A stretch of DNA of 64,000 nt, taken from the NCBI GenBank assembly GCA_022778585.1, contig JALFTI010000002.1, positions 1 through 64,000 of the forward strand, in the 5' to 3' direction. The number at the start of each line of letters is the position of its first letter. Position 1 is the stretch's first letter. The notes beneath the pieces were generated by a model. That model did not search any database. It was given only the letters and a program-made list of their open reading frames with translations, and was not told the DNA's origin. Source of the stretch: Pygmaiobacter massiliensis (GTDB taxonomy: Bacteria; Bacillota; Clostridia; Oscillospirales; Ruminococcaceae). Position numbers and translations under genes: made by a program. Shown here one piece after another: positions 1 to 10,032 of the stretch.

Positions 1-46
1 GCCTCTCACGCCGCAAACGGGAGTTCGATTCTCCCACGGGTCACCA
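1..46 (+). tRNA. tRNA-Glu(CTC), 5' truncated by window edge
   Basis: Anticodon loop CTCTCAC, stem GCCGC, T-arm GGGAG-TTCGATT-CTCCC, acceptor ACGGGTC-A-CCA. Confidence 0.8.
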
Positions 47-51
47 GTTAT

Positions 52-127
52 TCCTCCTTAGCTCAGTCGGTAGAGCCCGCGGCTGTTAACCGCGTTGTCG
101 TTGGTTCGAGTCCAACAGGGGGAGCCA
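52..127 (+). tRNA. tRNA-Asn(GTT)
   Basis: Cloverleaf with anticodon loop CTGTTAA, T-loop TTCGAGT, acceptor TCCTCCT/AGGGGGA, encoded CCA. Confidence 0.95.
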
Positions 128-133
128 AAAAAA

Positions 134-156
134 GCACGCCAATGGCGTGCTTTTTT
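134..156 (+). terminator. Intrinsic terminator after tRNA cluster
   Basis: GCACGCC-AAT-GGCGTGC followed by T6. Confidence 0.85.
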
Positions 157-384
157 CTTTTGCAAAAATAGCTGCAAAAGCTGCATCTATTAACTGGGGG
201 AAGGTGTAATGCGGCTGGCTTTTAACCGGATTATATTTCTGGATAAAGTGTTTAGCGATAAGCTTTTGCAGAAAATAAAAATGGCTTAAAATAAACAAAG
301 GTATCATTATACTGGAAAGTGGAGGAAGCAATCTTTTGTTGCACATAAACAGGTAAGGTAGTATAATGTACGCAGTATTCAGAA

Positions 385-520
385 TAAAAAGCTTGTTGGG
401 CAGACAAACTGCGGAGAAGCAGGTGTAAATCCTGCACGGTCCCGCCGCCGTGATGCATATTTTGTGCAAAGTCGGATCGCCGCTGTCTGTCCGGTACAAC
501 CTCCACGATGGATGGAGCAG
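385..520 (+). promoter_or_regulatory. Cobalamin riboswitch (approximate bounds)
   Basis: Core aagcaggtgtaaatcctgcacggtcccgccgccgtgatg followed by aaagtcggatcgcc, preceded by TATAAT at 362-367, directly upstream of a B12 uptake/biosynthesis operon. Confidence 0.8.
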
Positions 521-596
521 GTACCGCTCCCGCTGTTGCGCGGCTGGGCCGCCTCAGCTTTTTTGCGTTGTCAAATGCTGCATGCGGGGATCGGAC

Positions 597-626
597 GCCC
601 TTTCCATATGGGAAAGGGCTTTTTTA
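597..626 (+). terminator. Intrinsic terminator in leader of cobalamin operon (probable riboswitch expression platform)
   Basis: GCCCTTTCC-ATAT-GGGAAAGGGC-T6 between riboswitch core and first gene. Confidence 0.8.
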
Positions 627-692
627 TTCTGGTTTTCATCTTGCGCGGGCATGCGTGATCTTTTTTAAGACCGACAGAAAGAGAATGTACCT

Positions 693-1661
693 ATGAAACG
701 ATGGATTGCTCTTATTTTGTGCCTGATCATGGCAACTACCTTGTTCAGCTGTGCACAGAATGAAAAAAAGGACGATGGTTCCACAAGTTCTGTCCAGCAG
801 GTAAGCTCAACCGCGGGCCCAGCTTTGGCTACCTTTGAGGATGCTTTGGGAAATATTGTTGCAATGGGGCAGAGCTGTGTGGGCTCAGGCCAGGGCAGCC
901 TGGCAGAGGCCTGGCTTTTGGCCGGCGGCCAGATTGCCGCAGTAACCGATGATGCTTTTTCGGAGCGTGACCTGGACCTGCCGGAAGATGTGGTGGTGTT
1001 GGGCGGCACAAAGGAGCCCAGCGCGGAACTGGCGATTGAAGCCGGGGTGGATTTTATGCTGCTTTCGGCCGATGTACCGCAGCATGTGGAATTGGCCCAA
1101 ACCCTGGAAGCGGCAGGCGTAACCTGCGCGTTTTTCGATATGGAGACCTTTGACGATTATCTGGATGTTTTGTGGATTATGACCGAGATGACCGGCCGCA
1201 AGGATCTGTACGAGCAGAATGGGTTGGCCATTCAGGAACAGGTGGACGCAGCCATTGCCCGCAGCGAAGGGCAGGAGCAGCCCACCGTTTTGCTGCTGCG
1301 GGCTTATTCCACCGGCGTGAAAGCGAAAGGCAGCGACAATATGGCAGGAGCTATGCTGGCAGATTTGGGCTGCATTAACCTGGCCGACCAGGATGATTCG
1401 CTTTTGGAAGAGCTGAGCGTGGAGAAAATTATTGAGGCGGATCCGGATTATATTTTTGTGGTGACAATGGGCGCTTCCAGCGAAGCCGCCATGGAATCGG
1501 TGGAGCAGTTACTCACTTCGAACCCGGCCTGGAGCGGACTTTCTGCGGTAAAGAACGACCGGTATGTGGTGCTGCCCAAGGATCTGTTCCACTATAAGCC
1601 CAATGCCAGATGGGGAGAAAGCTATGAAATGCTCGCGGATATTCTGTATCCGGACACCTGA
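693..1661 (+). CDS. ABC transporter substrate-binding lipoprotein, B12/metal-chelate type (BtuF-like)
   Basis: Lipobox-type signal peptide LFSCAQ; periplasmic-binding fold motifs; first gene behind B12 riboswitch. Confidence 0.85.
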   Translation: MKRWIALILCLIMATTLFSCAQNEKKDDGSTSSVQQVSSTAGPALATFEDALGNIVAMGQSCVGSGQGSLAEAWLLAGGQIAAVTDDAFSERDLDLPEDVVVLGGTKEPSAELAIEAGVDFMLLSADVPQHVELAQTLEAAGVTCAFFDMETFDDYLDVLWIMTEMTGRKDLYEQNGLAIQEQVDAAIARSEGQEQPTVLLLRAYSTGVKAKGSDNMAGAMLADLGCINLADQDDSLLEELSVEKIIEADPDYIFVVTMGASSEAAMESVEQLLTSNPAWSGLSAVKNDRYVVLPKDLFHYKPNARWGESYEMLADILYPDT

Positions 1662-2655
1662 TTTTGAAGACAATAGGCGCCGATTTTACTGCCTGCTGGC
1701 CCTGGCTTTTTTGGTTTTGGGGGCACTGTTCAGCCTGGTTGGGGGCGCGGCCAGTCTTACCTTACAGGACTTTTCTGCAGTGCTTTTGGGGGAGCGGCAA
1801 ACCGCTGCAGCGCGCATTTTATTGTATGTGCGTATTCCCCGCACCGCCGCGGCATTAGCTGCCGGAGCGGCGTTGGCCGCAGGCGGGGTTATTTTGCAAA
1901 TTCTCCTGGATAATATGCTGGCTGGACCCAATATCATCGGGGTTAATTCCGGCGCGGGGTTTGCCACGGTGCTGTGCTGCGCCATTTGGCCGGGGCAGAT
2001 GGCATTGGTACCGCTGGCGGCGTTTTTAGGAGCGCTGGGAACGGTGCTTTTGGTAGTGGCACTGGCCAAGCGTACCGGGGCATCCCGCATGACAGTGGTG
2101 CTGGCCGGTGTGGCAACCGGAAGCCTTTTAGGGGCCGGAACCGATGCCATTCAAACCTTTGTGCCAGATGCGCTGGTGTCAGGGTCAACCTTTCGGGTAG
2201 GCGGACTCAGCAGCCTGCAGACGGCAAGCCTTTGGCCCGCCTGCCTTTTGATTGGCCTGGCGCTTGTGGGGGCTTTACTTTTGCGGGGAGAGCTGGATAT
2301 TTTAGCCTTGGGAGATGACACTGCCCGCAGTTTAGGGCTTGCTGCCAGCCGTTATCGCATTCTGCTGTTGGTTCTGGCCGCCTGCTTGGCGGGTGCAGCG
2401 GTCAGCTTTGCGGGACTTTTGGGCTTTGTTGGACTGATTGTTCCGCACATTGGCCGGCGCTTAGTGGGCGGCGAGGCGCGGTTTTTGCTGCCCTTTTCCT
2501 GCCTGTTTGGGGCAGGCATGCTGGCCTTTTGCGACACACTGGGCAGGGTGCTGTTTGCACCGTTTGAAGTTCCGGTGGGTATTTTGCTGTCATTTCTGGG
2601 CGCGCCCTTCTTTTTGTGGCTGCTGCTGGGCCATAAAGGAGGACATGGGGTATGA
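1624..2655 (+). CDS. FecCD-family ABC permease (BtuC-like)
   Basis: Polytopic; RIPRTAAALAAGAALAAGG and GLLGFVGLIVPHIGRRLVG motifs; ATG at 1624 preferred over 1564. Confidence 0.9.
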   Translation: MKCSRIFCIRTPDFEDNRRRFYCLLALAFLVLGALFSLVGGAASLTLQDFSAVLLGERQTAAARILLYVRIPRTAAALAAGAALAAGGVILQILLDNMLAGPNIIGVNSGAGFATVLCCAIWPGQMALVPLAAFLGALGTVLLVVALAKRTGASRMTVVLAGVATGSLLGAGTDAIQTFVPDALVSGSTFRVGGLSSLQTASLWPACLLIGLALVGALLLRGELDILALGDDTARSLGLAASRYRILLLVLAACLAGAAVSFAGLLGFVGLIVPHIGRRLVGGEARFLLPFSCLFGAGMLAFCDTLGRVLFAPFEVPVGILLSFLGAPFFLWLLLGHKGGHGV

Positions 2656-3452
2656 TCGAACTGCGCAATGTAACGGCCGGCTACGACAAAAAAAAGGTGC
2701 TGCATGCGCTCAGCCTGCAGTTTGAGCCCGGGCTTGTAACGGTTCTGGCAGGCCCAAACGGCAGCGGAAAATCGACACTGCTGCGCTGTGCGGCAGGGCT
2801 TTTGCCGGTTTGGCAAGGGCAGGTGCTGGTAGCCGGGCGGCCTGTTTGTGAATACGAAAAGGACCGGAGAAAACTGGCCAGGCAGCTGGCCTATCTGCCG
2901 CAAAGCAGGCCGGTGCCGAATATTACCGTGCAAAGAATGGTGCTGCATGGGCGTTTTCCTTATCTCAGTTATCCCCGCAGGTACGCTCGGGATGATTATG
3001 CTGCCTGTCAGCAGGCCATGGAAGCGTGCGGTATTGCCCAAAGCGCCGGCGAGCAGGTGACCGCTTTATCCGGCGGGCAGCGGCAAAAGGTTTACCTGGC
3101 CATGGCAATGGCACAGCAAACCCCTGCTATATTGCTGGATGAACCCACAACCTATCTGGATATTCGCCACCAGCTGGAGGTATTGGAACTGTGCAAAACC
3201 CTGGCTCGGAAGGGACACACTTTGGTTTTGGTGTTGCACGACCTGAATTTGGCCATGCGGTATGCAGACCGGCTGTTTTTGCTGGAACAAGGAACCCTTG
3301 CAGCTGGCGGTACCCCGGCCCAGATCGCGGAAAGCGGAATACTGGACCGGGTATTTGGGGTGCAAACCGAAAGGCTGAACAAAAGCGATGGCAAAATAAC
3401 CTATGCCTTTGACCTGCCTTTGAATATGCCAAGGTCCAAACCGGATGAATAG
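2652..3452 (+). CDS. ABC transporter ATP-binding protein (BtuD/FecE-like)
   Basis: Walker A GPNGSGKST, signature LSGGQRQ, Walker B AILLDEPT. Confidence 0.95.
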   Translation: MIELRNVTAGYDKKKVLHALSLQFEPGLVTVLAGPNGSGKSTLLRCAAGLLPVWQGQVLVAGRPVCEYEKDRRKLARQLAYLPQSRPVPNITVQRMVLHGRFPYLSYPRRYARDDYAACQQAMEACGIAQSAGEQVTALSGGQRQKVYLAMAMAQQTPAILLDEPTTYLDIRHQLEVLELCKTLARKGHTLVLVLHDLNLAMRYADRLFLLEQGTLAAGGTPAQIAESGILDRVFGVQTERLNKSDGKITYAFDLPLNMPRSKPDE

Positions 3453-3520
3453 CGCTATTGGAGATTGGATTTTTTGCCAAAATGCTGCAGCGGCCTGCAG
3501 CAATGGTTTAGGAAAAAGAA

Positions 3521-4672
3521 ATGGGGGAAGGCCGGATGGCATTTGAATATTACCGGTATGCCGCCGGCCGTAAACTGCGGTGCGGTTATACCACCGGCAG
3601 CTGTGCTGCCCTGGCGGCAGGCGCGGCGGCAGAGCATCTGCTGACCGGTGTGCCGCCGCACAAAGCAAGCCTTGTAACCCCCAAAGGGCTGCAGGTGACG
3701 GTGCAGCCACAAGAACAGCTGCTAAAAAGAAATGCTGCCAGCTGTGGGGTTGCAAAGGATGCAGGGGACGATATTGACGCAACCGACCAACTTGTTATTT
3801 TTGCCACCGTCAGCCGCATTCCGTACGGGTTTGAGGTGGATGGCGGCGAAGGGGTGGGCCGGGTTACAAAACCCGGTTTGGACCAGCCGGTCGGGGCGGC
3901 TGCCATTAATCGGGTGCCAAGGCAGATGATTGCACAGCAGCTCAGGCAAGCTGCCAGCCAGTGCGGGTATACCGGCGGGCTGCGGGCGGTGATCAGTGTG
4001 CCGGGGGGCGAACAGGCCGCGAAAAAAACATTTAACCCAAACCTCGGCATCGAGGGGGGAATCTCCATTTTAGGAACCAGCGGAATTGTGGAACCGCAAA
4101 GTTTGCAGGCGCTGCAGGACAGTATTGCCACCGAACTGCGGTTTGCTGCAGCCAACTGCCCGGGCCGGCTTATCCTGACCCCAGGAAACTACGGCGAAGC
4201 TTTTTTGCGGCAATTTTCGCTGCCCGGAAAGATCGCCCAGGTAAAATGTGCCAATTTTGTAGGTGCATCGCTGGACCTTGCTTTACAAAATGGTTTTTCT
4301 GAAATTTTGCTGGTGGGCCATGTAGGCAAACTGGTAAAGCTTGCGGGCGGGATTATGGATACTCATTCGGCCATGGCAGATTGCCGAATGGAACTGTTTT
4401 GTGCGCATGCCGCCCTGGCGGGAGCCGACCGCAGCGTGTGCCGGCAGTTGATGGAGGCAGCCACCACCGAGGCCTGTTTGGATATTTTGGAAAAAGAACG
4501 GCTGGATAAGACCGTGCTGCAAAGCCTGTGCAGAGCCATACAAAGCCATTTACAGCGGCGCCTGGCAGGCCGGGCACAGGTGGGGGCTGTGTTATTTGAA
4601 AGCCGCGCCGGCTGGCTTTGTCAGACCGAGAGCGCCGATCTACTGATTAGAAATTGGAGGGAAAACGCATGA
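3521..4672 (+). CDS. cbiD: Cobalt-precorrin-5B (C1)-methyltransferase CbiD
   Basis: LRCGYTTGSCAALAAGAAA N-terminus and context. Confidence 0.95.
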   Translation: MGEGRMAFEYYRYAAGRKLRCGYTTGSCAALAAGAAAEHLLTGVPPHKASLVTPKGLQVTVQPQEQLLKRNAASCGVAKDAGDDIDATDQLVIFATVSRIPYGFEVDGGEGVGRVTKPGLDQPVGAAAINRVPRQMIAQQLRQAASQCGYTGGLRAVISVPGGEQAAKKTFNPNLGIEGGISILGTSGIVEPQSLQALQDSIATELRFAAANCPGRLILTPGNYGEAFLRQFSLPGKIAQVKCANFVGASLDLALQNGFSEILLVGHVGKLVKLAGGIMDTHSAMADCRMELFCAHAALAGADRSVCRQLMEAATTEACLDILEKERLDKTVLQSLCRAIQSHLQRRLAGRAQVGAVLFESRAGWLCQTESADLLIRNWRENA

Positions 4673-5370
4673 AACAGCAGGAGACAGCCCGCAAGGGAAA
4701 ACTGTATGGGGTTGGAGTTGGCCCCGGGGACCCGGAGCTTTTAACCTTGAAGGCAGCCAAACTGATTGCCCGCTGCCCGGTAATTGCTGCGCCCCAAACG
4801 GCAGGCAATAAAAACCTGGCGCTGGATATTGCTGCTGGTGCGGCAGATCTTTCCGGTAAGGAAAAGCTGCTTTTGCCCATGCCCATGACCCGGGACCCGG
4901 AACTTTGGCGCAAGGCACACGAGTCGGCTGCAGGGCAGCTGGCCCAGCGGCTTTCGGGTGGCTGGGATGTCGTGCTTTTAACCCTGGGGGATGTTGGCAT
5001 TTATTCCACTATTTTTTACCTGAAACAGCTTTTGGAAGACCGTTTTGAGGTAGAGCTGGTGCCCGGTGTGCCCAGCTTCTGTGCAGGCGCAGCGGCGCTG
5101 GGCATCAGCCTTACCAGTGCAGACCGTCCGCTGTGTATTCTGCCGGGCAGTTTCCCGCTGGAACAGGGGTTAAAGCTGCCGGGTACGCGGGTAGTAATGA
5201 AATCGGGCTCGCGGCTGGAGGATACCGTGAACACTTTGCAGAAGGCAGGCCTTGCCGATAAAACGGCCGTGGCCCAAAACTGTGGCCTTGCTGGTGAACA
5301 GCTGGCCCAAAGTTTGGACCAGGCACAGCTGCAGCCAAGCTACTTTACCACCCTAATTGTAAAGGAGTAA
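4669..5370 (+). CDS. cbiL: (Cobalt-)precorrin-2 C20-methyltransferase CbiL
   Basis: LYGVGVGPGDPELLTLKAA; SAM-dependent tetrapyrrole methylase fold. Confidence 0.92.
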   Translation: MKQQETARKGKLYGVGVGPGDPELLTLKAAKLIARCPVIAAPQTAGNKNLALDIAAGAADLSGKEKLLLPMPMTRDPELWRKAHESAAGQLAQRLSGGWDVVLLTLGDVGIYSTIFYLKQLLEDRFEVELVPGVPSFCAGAAALGISLTSADRPLCILPGSFPLEQGLKLPGTRVVMKSGSRLEDTVNTLQKAGLADKTAVAQNCGLAGEQLAQSLDQAQLQPSYFTTLIVKE

Positions 5371-5375
5371 ACAAG

Positions 5376-6137
5376 ATGGTACATTTTGTAGGAGCGGGTT
5401 GCGGTGCGCCGGACCTGATTACACTGCGGGGGGCCCGCCTGTTGGAGGAAGCCGACCAGATTATTTACGCTGGAAGTTTAGTAAACCCAGAACTGTTAAA
5501 ACGGGCAAAGCCAGGCTGCCAGATTTACAACAGCGCCGAAATGACCCTCGAACAGGTTATTGAGCAGATCTGTAAAGCGCAGAGCCAGGACCTTATGACT
5601 GTGCGGCTGCACAGCGGAGATCCCTGCCTGTACGGCGCAATCCGGGAGCAGATGGATAAACTGGACGAACTTGGAATTGCATACCAGTCTGTGCCCGGCG
5701 TTTCCAGCTTTTGCGGCGCAGCTGCGGCTTTGCATGCCGAATACACCCTGCCCGGGGTTAGTCAGTCGGTTATTATCACGCGCATGGCAGGCCGAACCCC
5801 GGTGCCGGAAAAAGAGCGTTTATCAGCCCTGGCCTCGCATGGCACCAGCATGGTGCTGTTTCTTTCCACTGGTTTACTAAAACAAGCAGTGGAGGAGCTT
5901 TTGGCGGGCAGCAGTTATACGGCGGATACGCCTGCCGCCATTGTATATAAGGCGAGCTGGCCGGAAGAACAGGTTTTCCATTGCACAGTAGGCACCTTGG
6001 AGGAGACGGCCAAACGGCATGGCATAACCCGTACAGCCCTGATTATGGTGGGCGGATTTTTGGGGCAGGAATACCAGCGTTCCTGCCTGTATGACCCGGC
6101 CTTTACTACCGGCTACCGGAAAGGCACAAAAGAATGA
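5376..6137 (+). CDS. cbiF: (Cobalt-)precorrin-4 C11-methyltransferase CbiF
   Basis: VHFVGAGCGAPDLITLRGARLLEEADQIIYAGSLV. Confidence 0.95.
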   Translation: MVHFVGAGCGAPDLITLRGARLLEEADQIIYAGSLVNPELLKRAKPGCQIYNSAEMTLEQVIEQICKAQSQDLMTVRLHSGDPCLYGAIREQMDKLDELGIAYQSVPGVSSFCGAAAALHAEYTLPGVSQSVIITRMAGRTPVPEKERLSALASHGTSMVLFLSTGLLKQAVEELLAGSSYTADTPAAIVYKASWPEEQVFHCTVGTLEETAKRHGITRTALIMVGGFLGQEYQRSCLYDPAFTTGYRKGTKE

Positions 6138-7177
6138 TTGCCCGGCTGATTGCGTTTACCGCAGCAGGGCTTGCCACCGCGCACCGGGCAGCCAAAGCAT
6201 TGCAGGAAGCTGGCTGGCAGGTGCAGCTTTCTGCAGGGTTTGGGGAACAAAAGCAAAACCTGGCCGAATGGACAGGCAATGCCTTTCGCCAGGCCCAGGC
6301 GGTCATCTTTGTGGGGGCAACAGGAATTGCCGTCAGGGCGGCAGCGCCCTTTTTGCAGGAAAAAGCCAAGGACCCGGCGCTCATCTCAATGGACGAGCAG
6401 GCGCGCTTTTGCATTCCGCTGGCTTCAGGGCATTTGGGCGGGGCAAACCGGCTGGCGTTGTATCTGGCCGAACAGTTGGGCAGCGTACCGGTTATTACCA
6501 CCGCCACCGACCTGAACGGGGTGTTTGCTGTGGATAGCTGGGCGGCCAGCCAGGGCTTTATTGTGGCCGACCCGCGGGCAATCAAACGGATATCGGGCCG
6601 GCTTTTGGCCGGCGGCCAGGTGGGCTTTTATTCCCAGTTGCCGGTTTCGGGCCCTTTGCCAGCTGGGCTTTATTGGGCCGAGCGGAAAAATTGCCAGCTG
6701 GCATTGGCTTACCAAACCCAGGACCTACCTGCAGATGTTCTGTTGTTGGTACCTCGCTGCTTAACGCTTGGTATCGGCTGCCGGCGCGGAGCAACTGCAG
6801 ACCAGATTGAGGCGGCCTTTTTGGATCTGTGTGGAACCGAAAAAATTCACCCGCTGGCGGTGGGATGTGTGGCCAGTGTGGATAAAAAAGCAGACGAAAC
6901 CGGAATTTTAGCATTCTGCGCTGCCCGGCGTCTGCCGTTTGAATGTTACCCATCGGCGCTTCTGGAACAGCTCAAGGGAGATTTTTCTGATTCGGCATTT
7001 GTGCGCCGGACGGTTGGAACCGGCTGCGTGTGTGAGCGGGCGGCCTGTGCCGAAGGTGCAGCGCTTTTGACCAAAAAGAAAAGCTTTGCAGGTAAGGTTA
7101 CCCTGGCTTTGGCCAAAAAAGATAAGACAGCATTTTTTGACGCAGCACCTTTTGACGGTGGCCGCGAACAGACCTAA
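6134..7177 (+). CDS. cbiG: Cobalt-precorrin-5A hydrolase CbiG
   Basis: FVGATGIAVRAAAP, SGHLGGANRLA, LTLGIGCRRGA motifs; overlaps cbiF by 4 nt. Confidence 0.93.
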   Translation: MIARLIAFTAAGLATAHRAAKALQEAGWQVQLSAGFGEQKQNLAEWTGNAFRQAQAVIFVGATGIAVRAAAPFLQEKAKDPALISMDEQARFCIPLASGHLGGANRLALYLAEQLGSVPVITTATDLNGVFAVDSWAASQGFIVADPRAIKRISGRLLAGGQVGFYSQLPVSGPLPAGLYWAERKNCQLALAYQTQDLPADVLLLVPRCLTLGIGCRRGATADQIEAAFLDLCGTEKIHPLAVGCVASVDKKADETGILAFCAARRLPFECYPSALLEQLKGDFSDSAFVRRTVGTGCVCERAACAEGAALLTKKKSFAGKVTLALAKKDKTAFFDAAPFDGGREQT

Positions 7178-7314
7178 AAGAGTGAAACTGTATGCTATAG
7201 CGCCAGCCTGAAAATTGGCATTTGAAAGCACACCCCCAAATAACACCGTATGGAAAAGCCTGGCAGCAGCGCTATGTTTTGTGCCCGGCAGACGGGCAGA
7301 AAAGGAGAAAGGGC

Positions 7315-8043
7315 ATGAAACAACTGTATATTGTAGGAATAGGTCCGGGCGGACAGCAGGACATGACCACCCGCGCAAAGCAGGCCATCTCTCAGGCAGA
7401 ACTTTTGTGTGGGTATCCGGTTTATGTGGATCTGGTGCGGGAGCTTGCACCCGATACACCGGTTCTTACCACCCCCATGCGGCAGGAGACCGAGCGCTGC
7501 CGCGCGGCGTTGCGTGCTGCGGCCGAGGGAACCACAACCGCATTGGTGTGCAGCGGTGATGCCGGAGTATATGGCATGGCCGGACTTGTGCTGCAGCTGG
7601 CCGAAGAATATCCGCCGGTGGAAATTCAGGTGGTGGCCGGTGTTACTGCGGCGCTTTCCGGTGCAGCAGTGCTGGGGGCGCCGCTTACCCATGACTTTGC
7701 AGTTATCTCTCTCAGCGATCTGCTCACCCCGTGGGAAAAAATTGAACGGCGCCTTGCCGCAGCAGCTCAGGCAGATTTTGTCATCAGCATTTATAACCCG
7801 GCCAGCCGGCGGCGGGCCGACCATTTACATAAAGCCTGCGAAATTTTGCTGCGCTACCGTGCGCCCAGCACCCCTTGCGGTTTTGTGCGCAACATTAGCC
7901 GTGAAGGGCAGCAAAGCTGCATTTTGACCTTAAGCGAGCTGGCCGATGCGCCGCTGGATATGTTCTGCACAGCCTTTGTGGGCAACAGCGAAACAAAGGT
8001 GCTGGCGGGCCGGCTGGTCACCCCGCGGGGGTATAAGCTGTGA
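7315..8043 (+). CDS. cbiH: (Cobalt-)precorrin-3B C17-methyltransferase CbiH
   Basis: MKQLYIVGIGPGGQQDMTTRA; internal ATG at 7315 with RBS preferred over 7222. Confidence 0.92.
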   Translation: MKQLYIVGIGPGGQQDMTTRAKQAISQAELLCGYPVYVDLVRELAPDTPVLTTPMRQETERCRAALRAAAEGTTTALVCSGDAGVYGMAGLVLQLAEEYPPVEIQVVAGVTAALSGAAVLGAPLTHDFAVISLSDLLTPWEKIERRLAAAAQADFVISIYNPASRRRADHLHKACEILLRYRAPSTPCGFVRNISREGQQSCILTLSELADAPLDMFCTAFVGNSETKVLAGRLVTPRGYKL

Positions 8044-8792
8044 AGATTCTGCTGTTTGGCGGTACCACCGAAGGGCGCAAGCTTTCTCAAAAGCTGTGCC
8101 AAAGAAATTTTCAGGTTACCTGTTGTGTGGCCACCGCTGCGGGAAAAGCCCAGCTGCCCACACTGCCAAACCTTCAGGTATTGGTGGGCAGGCTGGATGA
8201 AACGGAAATTTTATCGGTTTTGCAGAGGGACGATTTTCGCCTGGTGGTAGATGCCACCCACCCCTATGCCCAAAAGGTAAGCGAGGCGGCGGCTAAAGCG
8301 GCTTTGGCCCTAAAGCTGCCCTATTGGCGGGTTTTGCGGCCGGCCAGCGACCTTTCAGGCTGTATTTTGGCCAAAACAGTGGCCCAAGCCTGCAGCCTTG
8401 CCGCGCCGGGAAATGTTTTGGCGGCCACCGGTTCCAAACAAATTGCCGAATACTGCTGCCTGCCAAACTGGGAAAGCAGGCTGTTTGCAAGGGTTTTGCC
8501 CGAGCCGGAAAGCCTTGCCTTGTGCCGTGCGGCGGGATTGCAGCCCTGGCAGATTTTACCGGGGAAGGGGCCATTTACCTTACAGGAAAATTTGCAGTTG
8601 ATGCGCCGATACCAGATTGCGACCTTAGTGACCAAAGATGGAGGCGCCGCCGGCGGTTTTTTGGAAAAAAAGAAAGCGGCGCAGCTTTTGAACATTCGCT
8701 GTATTGTAATTGGAAGACCGCCCGAAAAACAAACCGGAATGACAGTAGAACAGGTGCTGGAAAAACTGGATTCGCTGATGGGCGTATCTTGA
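8040..8792 (+). CDS. cbiJ: Precorrin-6A reductase CbiJ/CobK
   Basis: MKILLFGGTTEGRKLS, VVDATHPYA, TGSKQIAEY. Confidence 0.92.
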   Translation: MKILLFGGTTEGRKLSQKLCQRNFQVTCCVATAAGKAQLPTLPNLQVLVGRLDETEILSVLQRDDFRLVVDATHPYAQKVSEAAAKAALALKLPYWRVLRPASDLSGCILAKTVAQACSLAAPGNVLAATGSKQIAEYCCLPNWESRLFARVLPEPESLALCRAAGLQPWQILPGKGPFTLQENLQLMRRYQIATLVTKDGGAAGGFLEKKKAAQLLNIRCIVIGRPPEKQTGMTVEQVLEKLDSLMGVS

Positions 8793-8814
8793 TCTTCCAA
8801 GAAAGGAAAAAGGG

Positions 8815-10032
8815 ATGAAACTGACCGTAGTGGGTATGGGCATGGGTGCGGAGAGCGGTATGACCGGACAGGCGCACCAGGCCATAGAGCAGGCGGGCCT
8901 GATTTTGGGGGCCGAGCGAATGCTGAACGCAGTTTCGTTTGGGCGCGGCAAAAAGGTGCGGGCGGTAAAGCCTGCGCAGATTGCCCAGGCGCTGGCCGAA
9001 AATCCGGAAAGGCCGGCCTGTGTGGTATGCAGCGGAGATACCGGTTTTTACAGCCTGGCCGATTCTCTGCGCCGCAGCCTGCCTGACTGGGAGATTGAGA
9101 CAGTTGCGGGCATTAGCACCGTGCAGTACCTGGCGGCAAAACTGGGCAGAAGCTGGCAACAGGTGCACTTGGTAAGTGCGCATGGGGTATTGTGCGACCC
9201 CGTGGGACAGGTACTTTGTGCCCGCGAAACCTTTTTTTTGACCGGGGGCGCCGGCAGCGCCGAAGATATTCTGCGCAGTTTGTGTGAGGCCGGCCTGGGG
9301 GATGCGCAGGTTGCGGTGGGACAAAAACTTTCCTACCCGGACGAACAAATTGTCCAGGCAACTGCGGCCGAGCTTTTGGACCGCCCATTTTTGCCCCTTG
9401 CGGCGGTTTGGGTAACCCGTACCGACCACGCCCGGCCCGAGCATTTTACCCCCGGCCTGCCGGATGAACAGTTCTGCCGCGGCCCTGTACCCATGACAAA
9501 GCAGTTGGTGCGTGCGGCTATCAGCAGTCTGCTGGCGCCTGGCGGCGAGGATGTTTTGTGGGATGTAGGGGCCGGTACCGGTTCGGTCAGTGTGGAAATG
9601 GCGCTTTCCTCTCCGCGGTGCAAGGTATATGCGGTGGAAAAAAATCCCGAAGCTTGCTGTTTGATCGAGCAAAACCGAAAGCAATTCGGGGCCTATAACC
9701 TGAAAATTTGTCCCGGCAGCGCGCCGCAGGTGCTCGCAGAGCTGCCGGCTCCGGATAAGGTCTTCATCGGCGGGGCAGACGGCCAGCTGGAAGAGATTAT
9801 GCGGCTGGTGCTTTGCAAAAATGCAGCGGCAGTGCTGGTGGCCAGCGCCATTACGCTGGAAAGCACTGCCGCCTTGAACGCGCTTGGGAAAAAGCTGCGG
9901 GAACAGGGCCTTTTGTGCGAATACCAGTTGGTACAGCTTGCTGTCAGCGAGATGGAACCGCTGGGGCGCTACCATCGCTTCAAACCGCAAAACCCCATTG
10001 TTCTGTTTCGGGCAAAGGGGGCTGGCAGATGA
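8815..10032 (+). CDS. cbiET: Fused precorrin-6Y C5,15-methyltransferase CbiE-CbiT (CobL-like)
   Basis: N-terminal CbiE methylase plus C-terminal CbiT domain (LWDVGAGTGSVSVEMAL). Confidence 0.92.
   Translation: MKLTVVGMGMGAESGMTGQAHQAIEQAGLILGAERMLNAVSFGRGKKVRAVKPAQIAQALAENPERPACVVCSGDTGFYSLADSLRRSLPDWEIETVAGISTVQYLAAKLGRSWQQVHLVSAHGVLCDPVGQVLCARETFFLTGGAGSAEDILRSLCEAGLGDAQVAVGQKLSYPDEQIVQATAAELLDRPFLPLAAVWVTRTDHARPEHFTPGLPDEQFCRGPVPMTKQLVRAAISSLLAPGGEDVLWDVGAGTGSVSVEMALSSPRCKVYAVEKNPEACCLIEQNRKQFGAYNLKICPGSAPQVLAELPAPDKVFIGGADGQLEEIMRLVLCKNAAAVLVASAITLESTAALNALGKKLREQGLLCEYQLVQLAVSEMEPLGRYHRFKPQNPIVLFRAKGAGR

Noticed and set aside
8575-9990. 471-aa minus-strand ORF
   Set aside because: Antisense to cbiET, low-complexity composition, no RBS or family motifs.
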